Part shown: piece by piece, positions 1 through 4,996 of the stretch
Layout of the letters: the number at the start of each line of letters is the position of its first letter
Position numbering within the stretch: position 1 is the stretch's first letter
Assembly (NCBI RefSeq): GCF_004138495.1
Contig: NZ_ML142861.1
Span: 32,141 to 39,475 of the forward strand
Length of the DNA: 7,335 nucleotides
Direction: 5' to 3'
DNA from: Phytoactinopolyspora endophytica
GTDB lineage: Bacteria > Actinomycetota > Actinomycetes > Jiangellales > Jiangellaceae
Notes under the pieces: generated by a model
The model's input: only the letters and a program-made list of their open reading frames with translations
What the model was told of the DNA's origin: nothing
Databases searched by the model: none
Translations under genes and position numbers: made by a program

Positions 1-322
1 CGCCATAGGTGACGACGACGACACCATGCAACTCGGGCAGTGTCTCTAACGCACATTGCACAGCGTGCCCGGTGCCGAGCTGCTCTTCCTGGACGGCCGT
101 AGTGACGTCGGGCGCGACGCCGGCGATATGCGCGCTTACCTGATCTCGCCCGTGTCCGACGACGACGGTGAGATGGTCAGGTTCTAAGGACTGCGCCGCG
201 ACGACCGCGTGGCCGACGAGACTCCGGCCGGCCAGCTCATGCAACACCTTCGGGATGGACGACTTCATACGAGTGCCCTCGCCCGCGGCGAGGACGACGA
301 CGGCTGCGGGACGTTGAGTCAC
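1..322 (-). CDS. glmU: GlmU, N-terminal part (bifunctional UDP-GlcNAc synthesis enzyme), cut by the window edge
   Basis: Only the first 107 codons are present. The product shows the nucleotidyltransferase signature of the GlmU uridylyltransferase domain: LAAGEGTRMKSSIPKVLHEL at residues 11-30, where Gly-rich loop, R18 and K25 normally bind UTP, and QEEQLGTGHA at 78-87, which contacts uracil and sugar in known GlmU structures. The full enzyme acetylates glucosamine-1-phosphate with its C-terminal left-handed beta-helix and then uridylylates it to UDP-GlcNAc, the cytoplasmic precursor of peptidoglycan; the acetyltransferase half lies outside the window. The start is GTG at 322, chosen because AGGAG (332-336) sits 9 nt upstream and translation from there gives the normal family N-terminus. 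The gene follows tRNA-Gln on the same strand, a neighbourhood I recall from other actinobacteria. Confidence 0.93.
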   Translation of the reverse strand, partial: MTQRPAAVVVLAAGEGTRMKSSIPKVLHELAGRSLVGHAVVAAQSLEPDHLTVVVGHGRDQVSAHIAGVAPDVTTAVQEEQLGTGHAVQCALETLPELHGVVVVTYG

Positions 323-470
323 GCGGGCTCGCTCCTGAGCTTCGATGGGCGGGAACGCTCCTGACGATACTCCCCCGATCGCGTGCCACACGAACCCCCG
401 ACATGAAATGTGCTCGCCACCCACACGGACCAAGGCACGCCATCAGCAAGGCAGCGCGCCTGCGGGAATC

Positions 471-488
471 AAAACGAACCTAAGTTCG
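471..488 (-). terminator. Intrinsic terminator after tRNA-Gln
   Basis: Read on the minus strand, CGAAC-TTAG-GTTCG forms a perfect 5-bp hairpin with a 4-nt loop, followed at once by TTTT. It lies 7 nt past the tRNA 3' end. It is short but is the only U-tailed hairpin noticed in the window, and it would separate tRNA transcription from glmU, which then needs its own promoter in 323-470. I could not pick out that promoter with confidence. Confidence 0.5.
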
Positions 489-495
489 ATCTAAG

Positions 496-567
496 CTCCG
501 CTGCCAGGACTTGAACCTGGAATTTAGCATTCAAAGTGCCATGTGTTGCCGATTACACCACAGCGGA
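496..567 (-). tRNA. tRNA-Gln, anticodon UUG
   Basis: The reverse complement folds into a full cloverleaf. The acceptor stem TCCGCTG/CAGCGGA is 7 of 7 paired, the D stem is GTGT/ACAC, the anticodon stem is TGGCA/TGCTA with one G-U pair, and the loop CTTTGAA places anticodon TTG, which reads CAA glutamine codons. The T arm is CCAGG-TTCAAGT-CCTGG. The discriminator base is G and the CCA tail is not encoded. Position 496 is the discriminator and 567 the 5' base. The 3' end points towards glmU, so the foreign-looking DNA to the right abuts the 5' end, the opposite of usual integrase-mediated insertion at a tRNA 3' end. Confidence 0.95.
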
Positions 568-645
568 TCGATTGTCAAGTCGTTTCCGACTTCAACCATC
601 ATTGCCGATGAGCCAAGACCCAGAATACCGCCCAGGGATACATGC

Positions 646-684
646 GGAGGCGGCGGCCGGTCACTCCCGCGAGTCACCACCTCC
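646..684 (-). terminator. Probable hairpin terminator of the HTH/LAGLIDADG-like gene
   Basis: On the minus-strand transcript GGAGGUGGUG (684-675) pairs with CGCCGCCUCC (655-646), giving 10 pairs including two G-U, around a 19-nt loop. It starts 16 nt after the stop codon of the upstream gene. There is no U tract, as is common for actinobacterial hairpin terminators. It would also insulate the tRNA gene downstream. Confidence 0.4.
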
Positions 685-699
685 ACGCACAGCCCGGTT

Positions 700-1554
700 T
701 CAGTTTGATACTGACGTGCGCCTCACGATGGCACGACATATCCCCTGCCACACTGCATTCATGGTCCGATACTCGCTGGAACTCCTTCGAACGCCAACGA
801 TCAAACAGCCCTTGTAGCTGTCTCCCACGTTTTTCCGCACCGTCTTCGGGTTGTGTTTCTTCAACGTGGTCCGCTGAAAGCTCTCGACTGGGACGCCCAC
901 CAGGTCCGACCAGAAGCGCTCAGCAGCGGCCACATCGGCACGCTCATGGATGTGGACCCTGAATTTCAATCGATCAGGGCGCACTCCGAGATGCCGCAAC
1001 CACTCAAGATACATGCGGATCACATCCGGGTCGCTGTTGATGAACTGGAGCACTTCCGTCGAGTTCCAGGGCTTCCTCTTCGCCCCTTCAGCCCAGTACA
1101 TGGTGGCGCCGATCAGCAAGAGCTCGCGGTCACTCAGATCGCCGACTTCGTCGGCCATCTCATTGATGATCCGCTCGCGCTCCTTCTCCCGTCGCTCGTT
1201 GTAACGATGCCACCGCATACGCGCCGCCTGCTTGGCGCGCGCCTTTCGGTCCGGAGTCGGTTGCCAGGCAATGTCCTTCGTGATCAGCGACGCCGTACTC
1301 CTGGCGAGACCAAGCTCCTCGGCTATCTCCGGCACGGACCATCCATCTTGCCGGAGCGCTCGAGCACGCCCACGGACCTCGTCCGAGACTCTGGGCTTGA
1401 CACGCCCTTTGCCATAGACGCCGAGGATCCGGCTGATGGTACTGGCGCCGATGTGGAGCTCGGCCTTGATCTGGGCGTAAGAAGCCCCAGATTCACGCAT
1501 CGCGCGAACCTTGTCGGCAAGTTCGTCATCATCGACCAAACGTGTGGTTGTCAT
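700..1554 (-). CDS. Two-HTH protein with LAGLIDADG-like C-terminal region, function unknown
   Basis: The 284-residue product has three visible parts. Residues 11-45 and 57-93 each look like a Hin/resolvase or Xre-type helix-turn-helix (AQIKAELHIGASTISRIL and VPEIAEELGLARSTASLI). A highly basic, helical linker follows at 103-133. Residues about 143-273 contain LLLIGATMYWAEGAK, which resembles a LAGLIDADG helix ending in an acidic residue (E156), then FINSDPDVIRMYLEWLRHLGV, HIHERADVAAAERFW and a late KGCLIVGVRRSS strand, as in single-repeat LAGLIDADG-fold proteins. This suggests DNA binding, perhaps a homing-endonuclease-derived regulator like WhiA, or an active nuclease. No intron, intein or recombinase lies beside it. 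Start: ATG at 1554 has no Shine-Dalgarno but sits exactly where the upstream promoter would begin the RNA, so a leaderless mRNA is likely. Fold assignment is by eye. Confidence 0.8.
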   Translation of the reverse strand: MTTTRLVDDDELADKVRAMRESGASYAQIKAELHIGASTISRILGVYGKGRVKPRVSDEVRGRARALRQDGWSVPEIAEELGLARSTASLITKDIAWQPTPDRKARAKQAARMRWHRYNERREKERERIINEMADEVGDLSDRELLLIGATMYWAEGAKRKPWNSTEVLQFINSDPDVIRMYLEWLRHLGVRPDRLKFRVHIHERADVAAAERFWSDLVGVPVESFQRTTLKKHNPKTVRKNVGDSYKGCLIVGVRRSSSEYRTMNAVWQGICRAIVRRTSVSN

Positions 1555-1560
1555 AGACAG

Positions 1561-1589
1561 ATTCTACAAGCATAACGAGCTAAATACAA
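1561..1589 (-). promoter_or_regulatory. Candidate promoter giving a leaderless mRNA for the HTH/LAGLIDADG-like gene
   Basis: On the minus strand a -10 box TAGAAT (1566-1561, 5 of 6 consensus) lies 17 bp downstream of TTGTAT (1589-1584, weak -35). The last base of the -10 is 6 nt before the ATG, so the A at 1554 falls at the expected +1. No Shine-Dalgarno is present. The stretch is AT-rich compared with its surroundings. Confidence 0.5.
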
Positions 1590-1880
1590 ACACTTGTTCG
1601 ATACATGACGAGCCGACGCCCACGCGGACGATGATCGAATGCGACGCGATTTAGCTGGCACTTGATGAGCGCTACCGACATCTATCGGGACGGACTGGAT
1701 ACTTCTACGCGCCGTTGCGACTGCGAGAGGCACAGACTCCGACTGACCGGCATGGCACGCACCGCCCGGAGGCGGCGATCGCCGGGGCGAGTACTCACAA
1801 CTCGGACAGATTTCAGTACCTACGGCGTCGTAGGTTACGGTTGCGTAGGAAAGGTATCCCTAAGATCCGGAGGAACCGCC
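1567..1880. other. Divergent intergenic region without a gene
   Basis: About 320 bp lie between two divergent genes. It holds the leaderless promoter at its left end and the twin operator boxes plus ribosome-binding site at its right end. The stretch 1600-1800 has no credible gene: an open frame continues upstream from the desaturase to 1662 but reads as low-quality, Arg-rich peptide with no ribosome-binding site. A 12-bp palindrome CGGCGATCGCCG (1773-1784) is the only other structure seen. Confidence 0.6.
1819..1849 (+). promoter_or_regulatory. Tandem palindromic operator boxes upstream of the desaturase
   Basis: Box 1 is CCTACGGCGTCGTAGG (1819-1834), a perfect 6-4-6 inverted repeat. Box 2 is GTTACGGTTGCGTAGG (1834-1849), matching box 1 at 11 of 16 positions with a nearly symmetrical core (TTACG/CGTAG). 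Their centres are 15 bp apart, so the two lie roughly 1.5 helical turns apart, sharing one G. They end 31 bp before the ATG, where they could cover a promoter; a weak candidate is TTCAGT (1812-1817), 18 bp, TACGGT (1836-1841). Such symmetric pairs are typical of TetR-family operators that control fatty-acid desaturases in other bacteria. The cognate regulator is not identified. Confidence 0.55.
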
Positions 1881-2930
1881 ATGGCTCCCACCGACACCGC
1901 CGCTCGCGGGAAGACACCGTCGTCCGAGCCTGACGTTTCCGCCACCGCCGGGCATGACGTATCCGCCACGGCCGAGCCCGAGGCCAACGCCTTCGGCGCG
2001 TTCGACGGTGACACTCCGACGACGGGCCGGCGCATCGCGCTGGCTCTCTTCATCGGCTTGCCGTTCCTCGCATTGATCGCAGCGGTCCCGCTGGCCTGGA
2101 TGGGCGGCTGGCTGGGCTGGCTCGACATCGTCCTCTTAGTCGTCATGTACGCCATCGCCGGCCACGGCATCACCGTCGGTTTCCACCGCCACTTCACACA
2201 CCGGGCTTTCAAGGCAAACCGGGGCTTGAAGATCGCGTTGGCCATCGCGGGCAGCCTCGCCATCGAGATGCCCGTCAATCGCTGGGTCGCCGACCACCGC
2301 CGGCATCACAAGTACTCCGACAAGGAGGGCGATCCGCACTCTCCGTGGCGCTACGGCCACAGTGTTCCCGCCCTCGTCAAAGGCATGTTCTTCGCCCACA
2401 TGGGATGGATGTTCGACGTCGAGCGGACCGACCAGCGCAAGTACGTGCCGGATCTGCTCAAGGACAAGGACATCACCCGGATCAGCAAGGCCTTCCCACT
2501 GCTGGTGGCCTTCTCGCTGCTCTTCCCGCCGCTCGTCGGTGGCCTGGTCACCTGGTCCTGGCATGGCGCGCTGACCGCCTTCTTCTGGGCGACGCTCGTC
2601 CGCATCGGCCTGCTGCACCACGTCACCTGGTCGATCAACTCGATCTGCCACGCCGTCGGCGACCGGCCGTTCTACAGCCGTGACAAGTCGGGCAACGTCT
2701 GGTGGCTGGCGTTCCTCTCCATGGGTGAGTCTTGGCACAACCTGCACCACGCCGACCCCACCAGCGCCCGGCACGGCGTTCTGAAGGGGCAGATCGACTC
2801 CAGCGCCCGGCTCATCTGGCTCTTCGAGAAGTTCGGCTGGGCCCGGGACGCCCGCTGGCCGAGCCCAGAGCGCGTCGAAGGCAAGCGAGTCGACGACTAC
2901 GGCGGCGAGCAGACCTTGATCGCCCCCTGA
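1881..2930 (+). CDS. Membrane acyl-CoA desaturase (delta-9 stearoyl-CoA desaturase type, DesA3-like)
   Basis: This 349-residue protein has the histidine boxes of membrane di-iron desaturases: HRHFTH at 102-107, HRRHH at 139-143 and HNLHH at 286-290. It also has the extra ligand segment NSICH at 253-257, whose Asn and His match iron ligands in mammalian SCD1. Hydrophobic segments at about 51-72, 80-98, 204-224 and 226-246 would anchor it in the cytoplasmic membrane. Such enzymes use O2 and electrons from an oxidoreductase to put a cis double bond into acyl-CoA chains, tuning membrane fluidity. The first 48 residues are a Pro/Ala/Thr-rich, probably disordered extension. Start: ATG 1881 has GGAGG 7 nt upstream (1869-1873); a longer frame to 1662 would run through the operators. 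No ferredoxin or reductase gene is adjacent. It is convergent with mgtE and shares its terminator. Confidence 0.93.
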   Translation: MAPTDTAARGKTPSSEPDVSATAGHDVSATAEPEANAFGAFDGDTPTTGRRIALALFIGLPFLALIAAVPLAWMGGWLGWLDIVLLVVMYAIAGHGITVGFHRHFTHRAFKANRGLKIALAIAGSLAIEMPVNRWVADHRRHHKYSDKEGDPHSPWRYGHSVPALVKGMFFAHMGWMFDVERTDQRKYVPDLLKDKDITRISKAFPLLVAFSLLFPPLVGGLVTWSWHGALTAFFWATLVRIGLLHHVTWSINSICHAVGDRPFYSRDKSGNVWWLAFLSMGESWHNLHHADPTSARHGVLKGQIDSSARLIWLFEKFGWARDARWPSPERVEGKRVDDYGGEQTLIAP

Positions 2931-2943
2931 GCCGATTTCGCCC

Positions 2944-3011
2944 ACTTCGATACCGTCAGGTTCGCTCAGGGGCCCATCCGGCTCGTGAAGCGCACTTGGC
3001 GGTATCGAAGT
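2944..3011. terminator. Long shared hairpin terminator between desaturase and mgtE
   Basis: ACTTCGATACCG (2944-2955) and CGGTATCGAAGT (3000-3011) are perfect 12-bp arms. On the plus-strand RNA pairing continues inward to 2966/2989 with two G-U pairs and one mismatch, making a stem of 23 positions and a 22-nt loop. It begins 14 nt after the desaturase stop and 13 nt after the mgtE stop on the other strand. No U tract follows on either side, so it is a U-less bidirectional terminator or a 3'-end stabiliser. Confidence 0.7.
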
Positions 3012-3023
3012 CGCGAGATCTCG

Positions 3024-4352
3024 TCAGAGGCCGAGGATGGCGCGAGCGGTCATGAAGTAGATGATCAGCCCGGTCGCGTCGACGAGCGTCGCCACCATCG
3101 GCGTCGACACCACCGCCGGGTCGATACCCAGCTTCTTCGCGAGCAACGGCATGCAGCCGCCGACGATCGCGGCCCATGTGCACACGGCGAGCAACGAGAT
3201 CGCGATGACGATCGCCAGCTCGAAGTCGGCGAAGAGCAGGCCGATCCCGATCCCCCCGATCGCGAGTGTGATCCCAAGCAGCGCGCCCACGCGCGCCTCC
3301 CGCCACAGCACGGCCGGCAGGTCCCTCGGACGCACGTCGTTCAGTGCCAGCGCGCGCACCACCGACGTCGCCGCCTGCGCGCCGGTGTTCCCGCCCGCCC
3401 CGGTGATCATCGGGATGAACAGGGCGAGCGCCGTGACCTCGGCCAGGTTGCCCTCGAAGACGTCGAGCACGTTGATCGTCAGGATGGCCGCCACGAACAA
3501 GAGGAGAAGCCACGGCGCGCGTCGAGTCGCGAGCGTTCTGATCCCAGCCAGCAGGTACGCGCCCGCGAGCGGCTCCGAACCGGACTGCCGGTAGGCATCC
3601 TCGGTGTCCGCGGCCTCCACCACTTCCATGGCGTCGTCGATGGTCAGAAAGCCGAGCACCCGGTCTTCGCTGTCCACGATCGGCAAGTCCAGCAGGTTGG
3701 CGTCCCGCATCAGGCGTGCGGCGTACTCGGCGTCGTCGGTGGCACGAACCGAGACGTAGTCCTTCTCGGCCAGCTCGTCCACCAGCTGGCCGGTATCCGC
3801 CGTGACGAGATCCCGCAGCGACGCGACCCCTACCAGCTGCCGCCCGTCGTCGACGACCGGCAGCGTGTAGACGGTCTCCGCATTGGCGCCCTTGGTCCGC
3901 ACGACGTCGAGAGCCTGCGCCGCCGTCAGGTTGCGATGGATCGCCACCACCTCGGGCGTCATCATCCGGCCGACGGAGTCTTCGGGGTAGCCGAGCAGGG
4001 CGGCGGTCATCTGCCGCTCGTAAGGGCTCAGCCCGGCCAGGACACGCCGGGCCACCTTGGCCGGAATCTCGCCGATCAGCCGGGCCCGGTCGTCGGGGTC
4101 CATCTCTTCGACGAGCTCGCGGAAGGCGCGATCCCGCAGCCCCGACAGGATCTCCTGCTGGTCGGACGGATCGAGCTCCTCGAAGACCGCGAGCGCCTTA
4201 CCCTTGTCGAGCAGGCGGAACACCAAGGCCATACCCGCGGCGTCGACGCGTACCAGCTCGGCGGCGATCGTGTGCGGCGGCTGTGTGCTGAGCCAGTCCT
4301 TCAGGTACGGAAGGTCCTGGTCCTTCAGCAAGTCCAGAAAGTCTTCACTCAC
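3024..4352 (-). CDS. mgtE: MgtE-family magnesium channel/transporter
   Basis: The 442-residue product matches full-length MgtE. Residues 1 to about 125 form the helical N domain with FEELDPSDQQEIL and VEEMDPDDRARLI repeats. Two CBS domains follow (about 130-185 and 195-250, with TLPVVDD and DLPIVDS strands), then a connecting plug helix and a membrane domain from about 278 with roughly five helices. PMITGAGGNTGAQAATSVVRAL (314-335) and STPMVATLVDATGLIIYF (416-433) are family signatures; D425 corresponds to the conserved pore-lining Asp of Thermus MgtE. The channel admits Mg2+ through the cytoplasmic membrane and closes when cytosolic Mg2+ fills the N and CBS sites. Start GTG 4352 gives the family N-terminus but has only weak Shine-Dalgarno matches; it overlaps the stop of a small upstream ORF as GTGA, suggesting translational coupling. 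An M-box riboswitch heads the leader. Confidence 0.95.
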   Translation of the reverse strand: MSEDFLDLLKDQDLPYLKDWLSTQPPHTIAAELVRVDAAGMALVFRLLDKGKALAVFEELDPSDQQEILSGLRDRAFRELVEEMDPDDRARLIGEIPAKVARRVLAGLSPYERQMTAALLGYPEDSVGRMMTPEVVAIHRNLTAAQALDVVRTKGANAETVYTLPVVDDGRQLVGVASLRDLVTADTGQLVDELAEKDYVSVRATDDAEYAARLMRDANLLDLPIVDSEDRVLGFLTIDDAMEVVEAADTEDAYRQSGSEPLAGAYLLAGIRTLATRRAPWLLLLFVAAILTINVLDVFEGNLAEVTALALFIPMITGAGGNTGAQAATSVVRALALNDVRPRDLPAVLWREARVGALLGITLAIGGIGIGLLFADFELAIVIAISLLAVCTWAAIVGGCMPLLAKKLGIDPAVVSTPMVATLVDATGLIIYFMTARAILGL

Positions 4353-4474
4353 GAGTCACACCGCCCGAAATCGATCAAGGTGCGCACGCACACCGCGCAC
4401 AACGGTGTCATCTCGTACAGTGCTGTGTCAGCCGGTTGACACAGCACGGGCAGGGCATCTGTACCAACGCGCAT
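4349..4474 (-). CDS. Small leader ORF 2, 41 aa, overlaps mgtE start
   Basis: ATG 4474 is preceded by AAGGAG (4487-4482), 7 nt upstream. The frame runs 41 codons to a TGA that shares GTGA with the mgtE GTG start. The peptide begins MRVGTDALPVLCQP and contains four cysteines (C12, C26, C29, C39), with C26 and C29 in a CxxC. No family is recognised. An 11-bp hairpin lies inside its codons 10-19, so ribosomes translating it would melt that structure and deliver themselves to mgtE, whose own ribosome-binding site is weak. I therefore infer a regulatory leader peptide or coupling ORF; a real Cys-rich metal-binding peptide is the alternative. The sequence shows the start signal, frame and overlap; expression is unproven. 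Confidence 0.5.
   Translation of the reverse strand: MRVGTDALPVLCQPADTALYEMTPLCAVCVRTLIDFGRCDS
4390..4408 (-). promoter_or_regulatory. Second leader hairpin just before mgtE
   Basis: On the minus-strand RNA ACACCGU (4408-4402) pairs with GCGGUGU (4396-4390) in 7 pairs, one G-U, with a 5-nt loop. It lies 37 nt upstream of the mgtE start and inside small ORF 2. It may extend the attenuator-like fold or be incidental in GC-rich sequence. Confidence 0.25.
4420..4447 (-). promoter_or_regulatory. Attenuator-like hairpin in the mgtE leader, inside small ORF 2
   Basis: GTGCTGTGTCA (4447-4437 on the minus strand) and TGACACAGCAC (4430-4420) form a perfect 11-bp stem with a 6-nt loop ACCGGC. The hairpin lies between the riboswitch and mgtE and entirely within small ORF 2. 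No U tract follows, so if it stops transcription it would be U-less; it may instead control translation or RNA stability. Its strength and placement are seen directly; its role is inferred. Confidence 0.5.
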
Positions 4475-4521
4475 GGGTGCGCTCCTTCACGTCAAAGGTC
4501 ACACCGCACACCCGGCGCCCG

Positions 4522-4665
4522 TCAGAGCATGCACGCCCCTGCTGAACAGGCGGTGTACACGGCGACGCGCTCGGATGAGGATGAAATGAGGACAGCGTCA
4601 ATGCGTCTGAGGAACCAGCGACTATGGCATGGCTCCGCATCGGTCACAGATGATCGACTTCGCAT
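4522..4665 (-). CDS. Small leader ORF 1, 47 aa, first ORF after the M-box
   Basis: ATG 4665 has a near-perfect Shine-Dalgarno AAGGAGGT (4680-4673) 7 nt upstream, the strongest ribosome-binding site in the window. The 47-codon peptide begins MRSRSSVTDAEPCHSRW and ends SAGACML, with three cysteines and a basic first half. It is not recognised. Codons such as AGA, CGA, TCA and ATT are frequent for such GC-rich DNA, unlike neighbouring genes, which suits a leader peptide more than a conserved protein. The same frame opens at 4749, but that start lacks a ribosome-binding site and lies beside the aptamer. It precedes small ORF 2 by 47 nt. A candidate stem would hide its Shine-Dalgarno, making it the probable direct output of the riboswitch. 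Expression is unproven. Confidence 0.5.
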   Translation of the reverse strand: MRSRSSVTDAEPCHSRWFLRRIDAVLISSSSERVAVYTACSAGACML

Positions 4666-4671
4666 CGCCCC

Positions 4672-4722
4672 CACCTCCTTCGCAACGCGCGTCATCGAAC
4701 GGACATACCGCGAGGGGAGGCG
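4672..4722 (-). promoter_or_regulatory. Candidate expression platform masking the Shine-Dalgarno of small ORF 1
   Basis: CGCCUCC (4722-4716) can pair with GGAGGUG (4678-4672) in 7 positions, one G-U, covering the Shine-Dalgarno core. CGCG tracts at 4712-4709 and 4689-4686 could pair inside the loop. It lies 38 nt after the aptamer's closing stem. This would let the riboswitch act on translation; the competing pairing was not worked out. Confidence 0.35.
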
Positions 4723-4759
4723 TGAACCCACGACAGGGCAGCCTGGCACATCGACCAGC

Positions 4760-4927
4760 GCATCCCTACGTCAGAGCTTCAGCACTGCACGTCTAGGCAA
4801 CCTCTCGGCCGCCGGTCTGCGTTAAGCCGGACCTTGATTCGGCCGCGGCCTGTTCAGCCCATTGGAATCTCTCGATTTTTCTGGGCAGCAGACGCATACA
4901 CGCCAGACGCCTCACCTAACGGGATAC
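4760..4927 (-). ncRNA. M-box (ykoK leader) magnesium riboswitch aptamer
   Basis: The minus strand carries the conserved M-box blocks in order: GTTAGGTGAGGC (4920-4909), CTGCTGCCC (4891-4883), CCAATGGGCTGAACAG (4865-4850) and CAGTGCTGAAGCTCT (4787-4773). A closing P1 stem is possible between GTATCCC (4927-4921) and GGGATGC (4766-4760), perhaps extended by CCA/TGG at 4934-4932 and 4757-4755. The middle region 4850-4800 is GC-rich and would form the variable arm. M-box RNAs bind several Mg2+ ions, compact when Mg2+ is plentiful and then turn off downstream Mg2+ transport genes; the B. subtilis mgtE leader is the type case. Here the aptamer is about 410 nt upstream of mgtE, an unusually long leader. 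It belongs to Rfam family RF00380 by motif. Confidence 0.93.
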
Positions 4928-4940
4928 CCGTTGGCAGCAA

Positions 4941-4955
4941 AACCTTCATAAGGTT
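4941..4955. promoter_or_regulatory. Candidate operator between tetR and the mgtE leader
   Basis: AACCTTCATAAGGTT is a perfect 6-3-6 inverted repeat. It overlaps the -10 and expected start site of the mgtE leader promoter and lies 42 bp before the divergent tetR start, so a bound protein could control both. The neighbouring TetR is the obvious candidate, without direct evidence. Confidence 0.4.
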
Positions 4956-4980
4956 ACCCGCAGTGACGCGGGACGGTCAA
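4951..4980 (-). promoter_or_regulatory. Candidate promoter of the M-box/mgtE transcription unit
   Basis: On the minus strand TTGACC (4980-4975, 5 of 6 consensus) is 18 bp from TAACCT (4956-4951, 3 of 6 consensus). Transcription would begin near 4944, about 10 nt before the outer closing stem of the M-box, the usual spacing for a riboswitch leader. Confidence 0.5.
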
Positions 4981-4996
4981 AGATTCCGGTTGTGGG

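Noticed and set aside
496..567. tRNA-Gln as an integration (att) site for the block to its right
   Set aside because: The block abuts the 5' end, not the 3' end, and I found no repeat of the tRNA 3' part elsewhere in the window and no integrase.
571..576. TTGACA just upstream of tRNA-Gln as its -35 box
   Set aside because: It is only a few bases before the mature 5' end, so the matching -10 would fall inside the tRNA. No convincing promoter was found further upstream.
853..1575. Plus-strand open frame of 240 codons opposite the two-HTH gene
   Set aside because: It has no recognisable motif and no ribosome-binding site; the minus-strand frame has clear HTH motifs.
1773..1784. Palindrome CGGCGATCGCCG as an operator
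   Set aside because: Short self-complementary GC-rich strings are expected by chance here; it has no second copy nearby and no fixed relation to a promoter.
1662..1880. N-terminal extension of the desaturase frame to ATG 1662
   Set aside because: It runs through the operator boxes and lacks a ribosome-binding site, and the Arg-rich peptide does not look like desaturase; ATG 1881 has GGAGG at good spacing.
2136..2945. Minus-strand open frame of 269 codons opposite the desaturase
   Set aside because: Asp/Gly/Val-rich shadow composition; the opposite strand has all desaturase histidine boxes.
2985..4439. Long plus-strand open frame opposite mgtE (484 codons)
   Set aside because: It is an antisense shadow of the GC-rich mgtE gene: Arg/His/Gln-rich, no domains, and it crosses the shared terminator.
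4522..4749. Longer 75-codon version of leader ORF 1 from 4749
   Set aside because: Its start lacks a Shine-Dalgarno and adjoins the aptamer closing stem; ATG 4665 has a near-perfect one.
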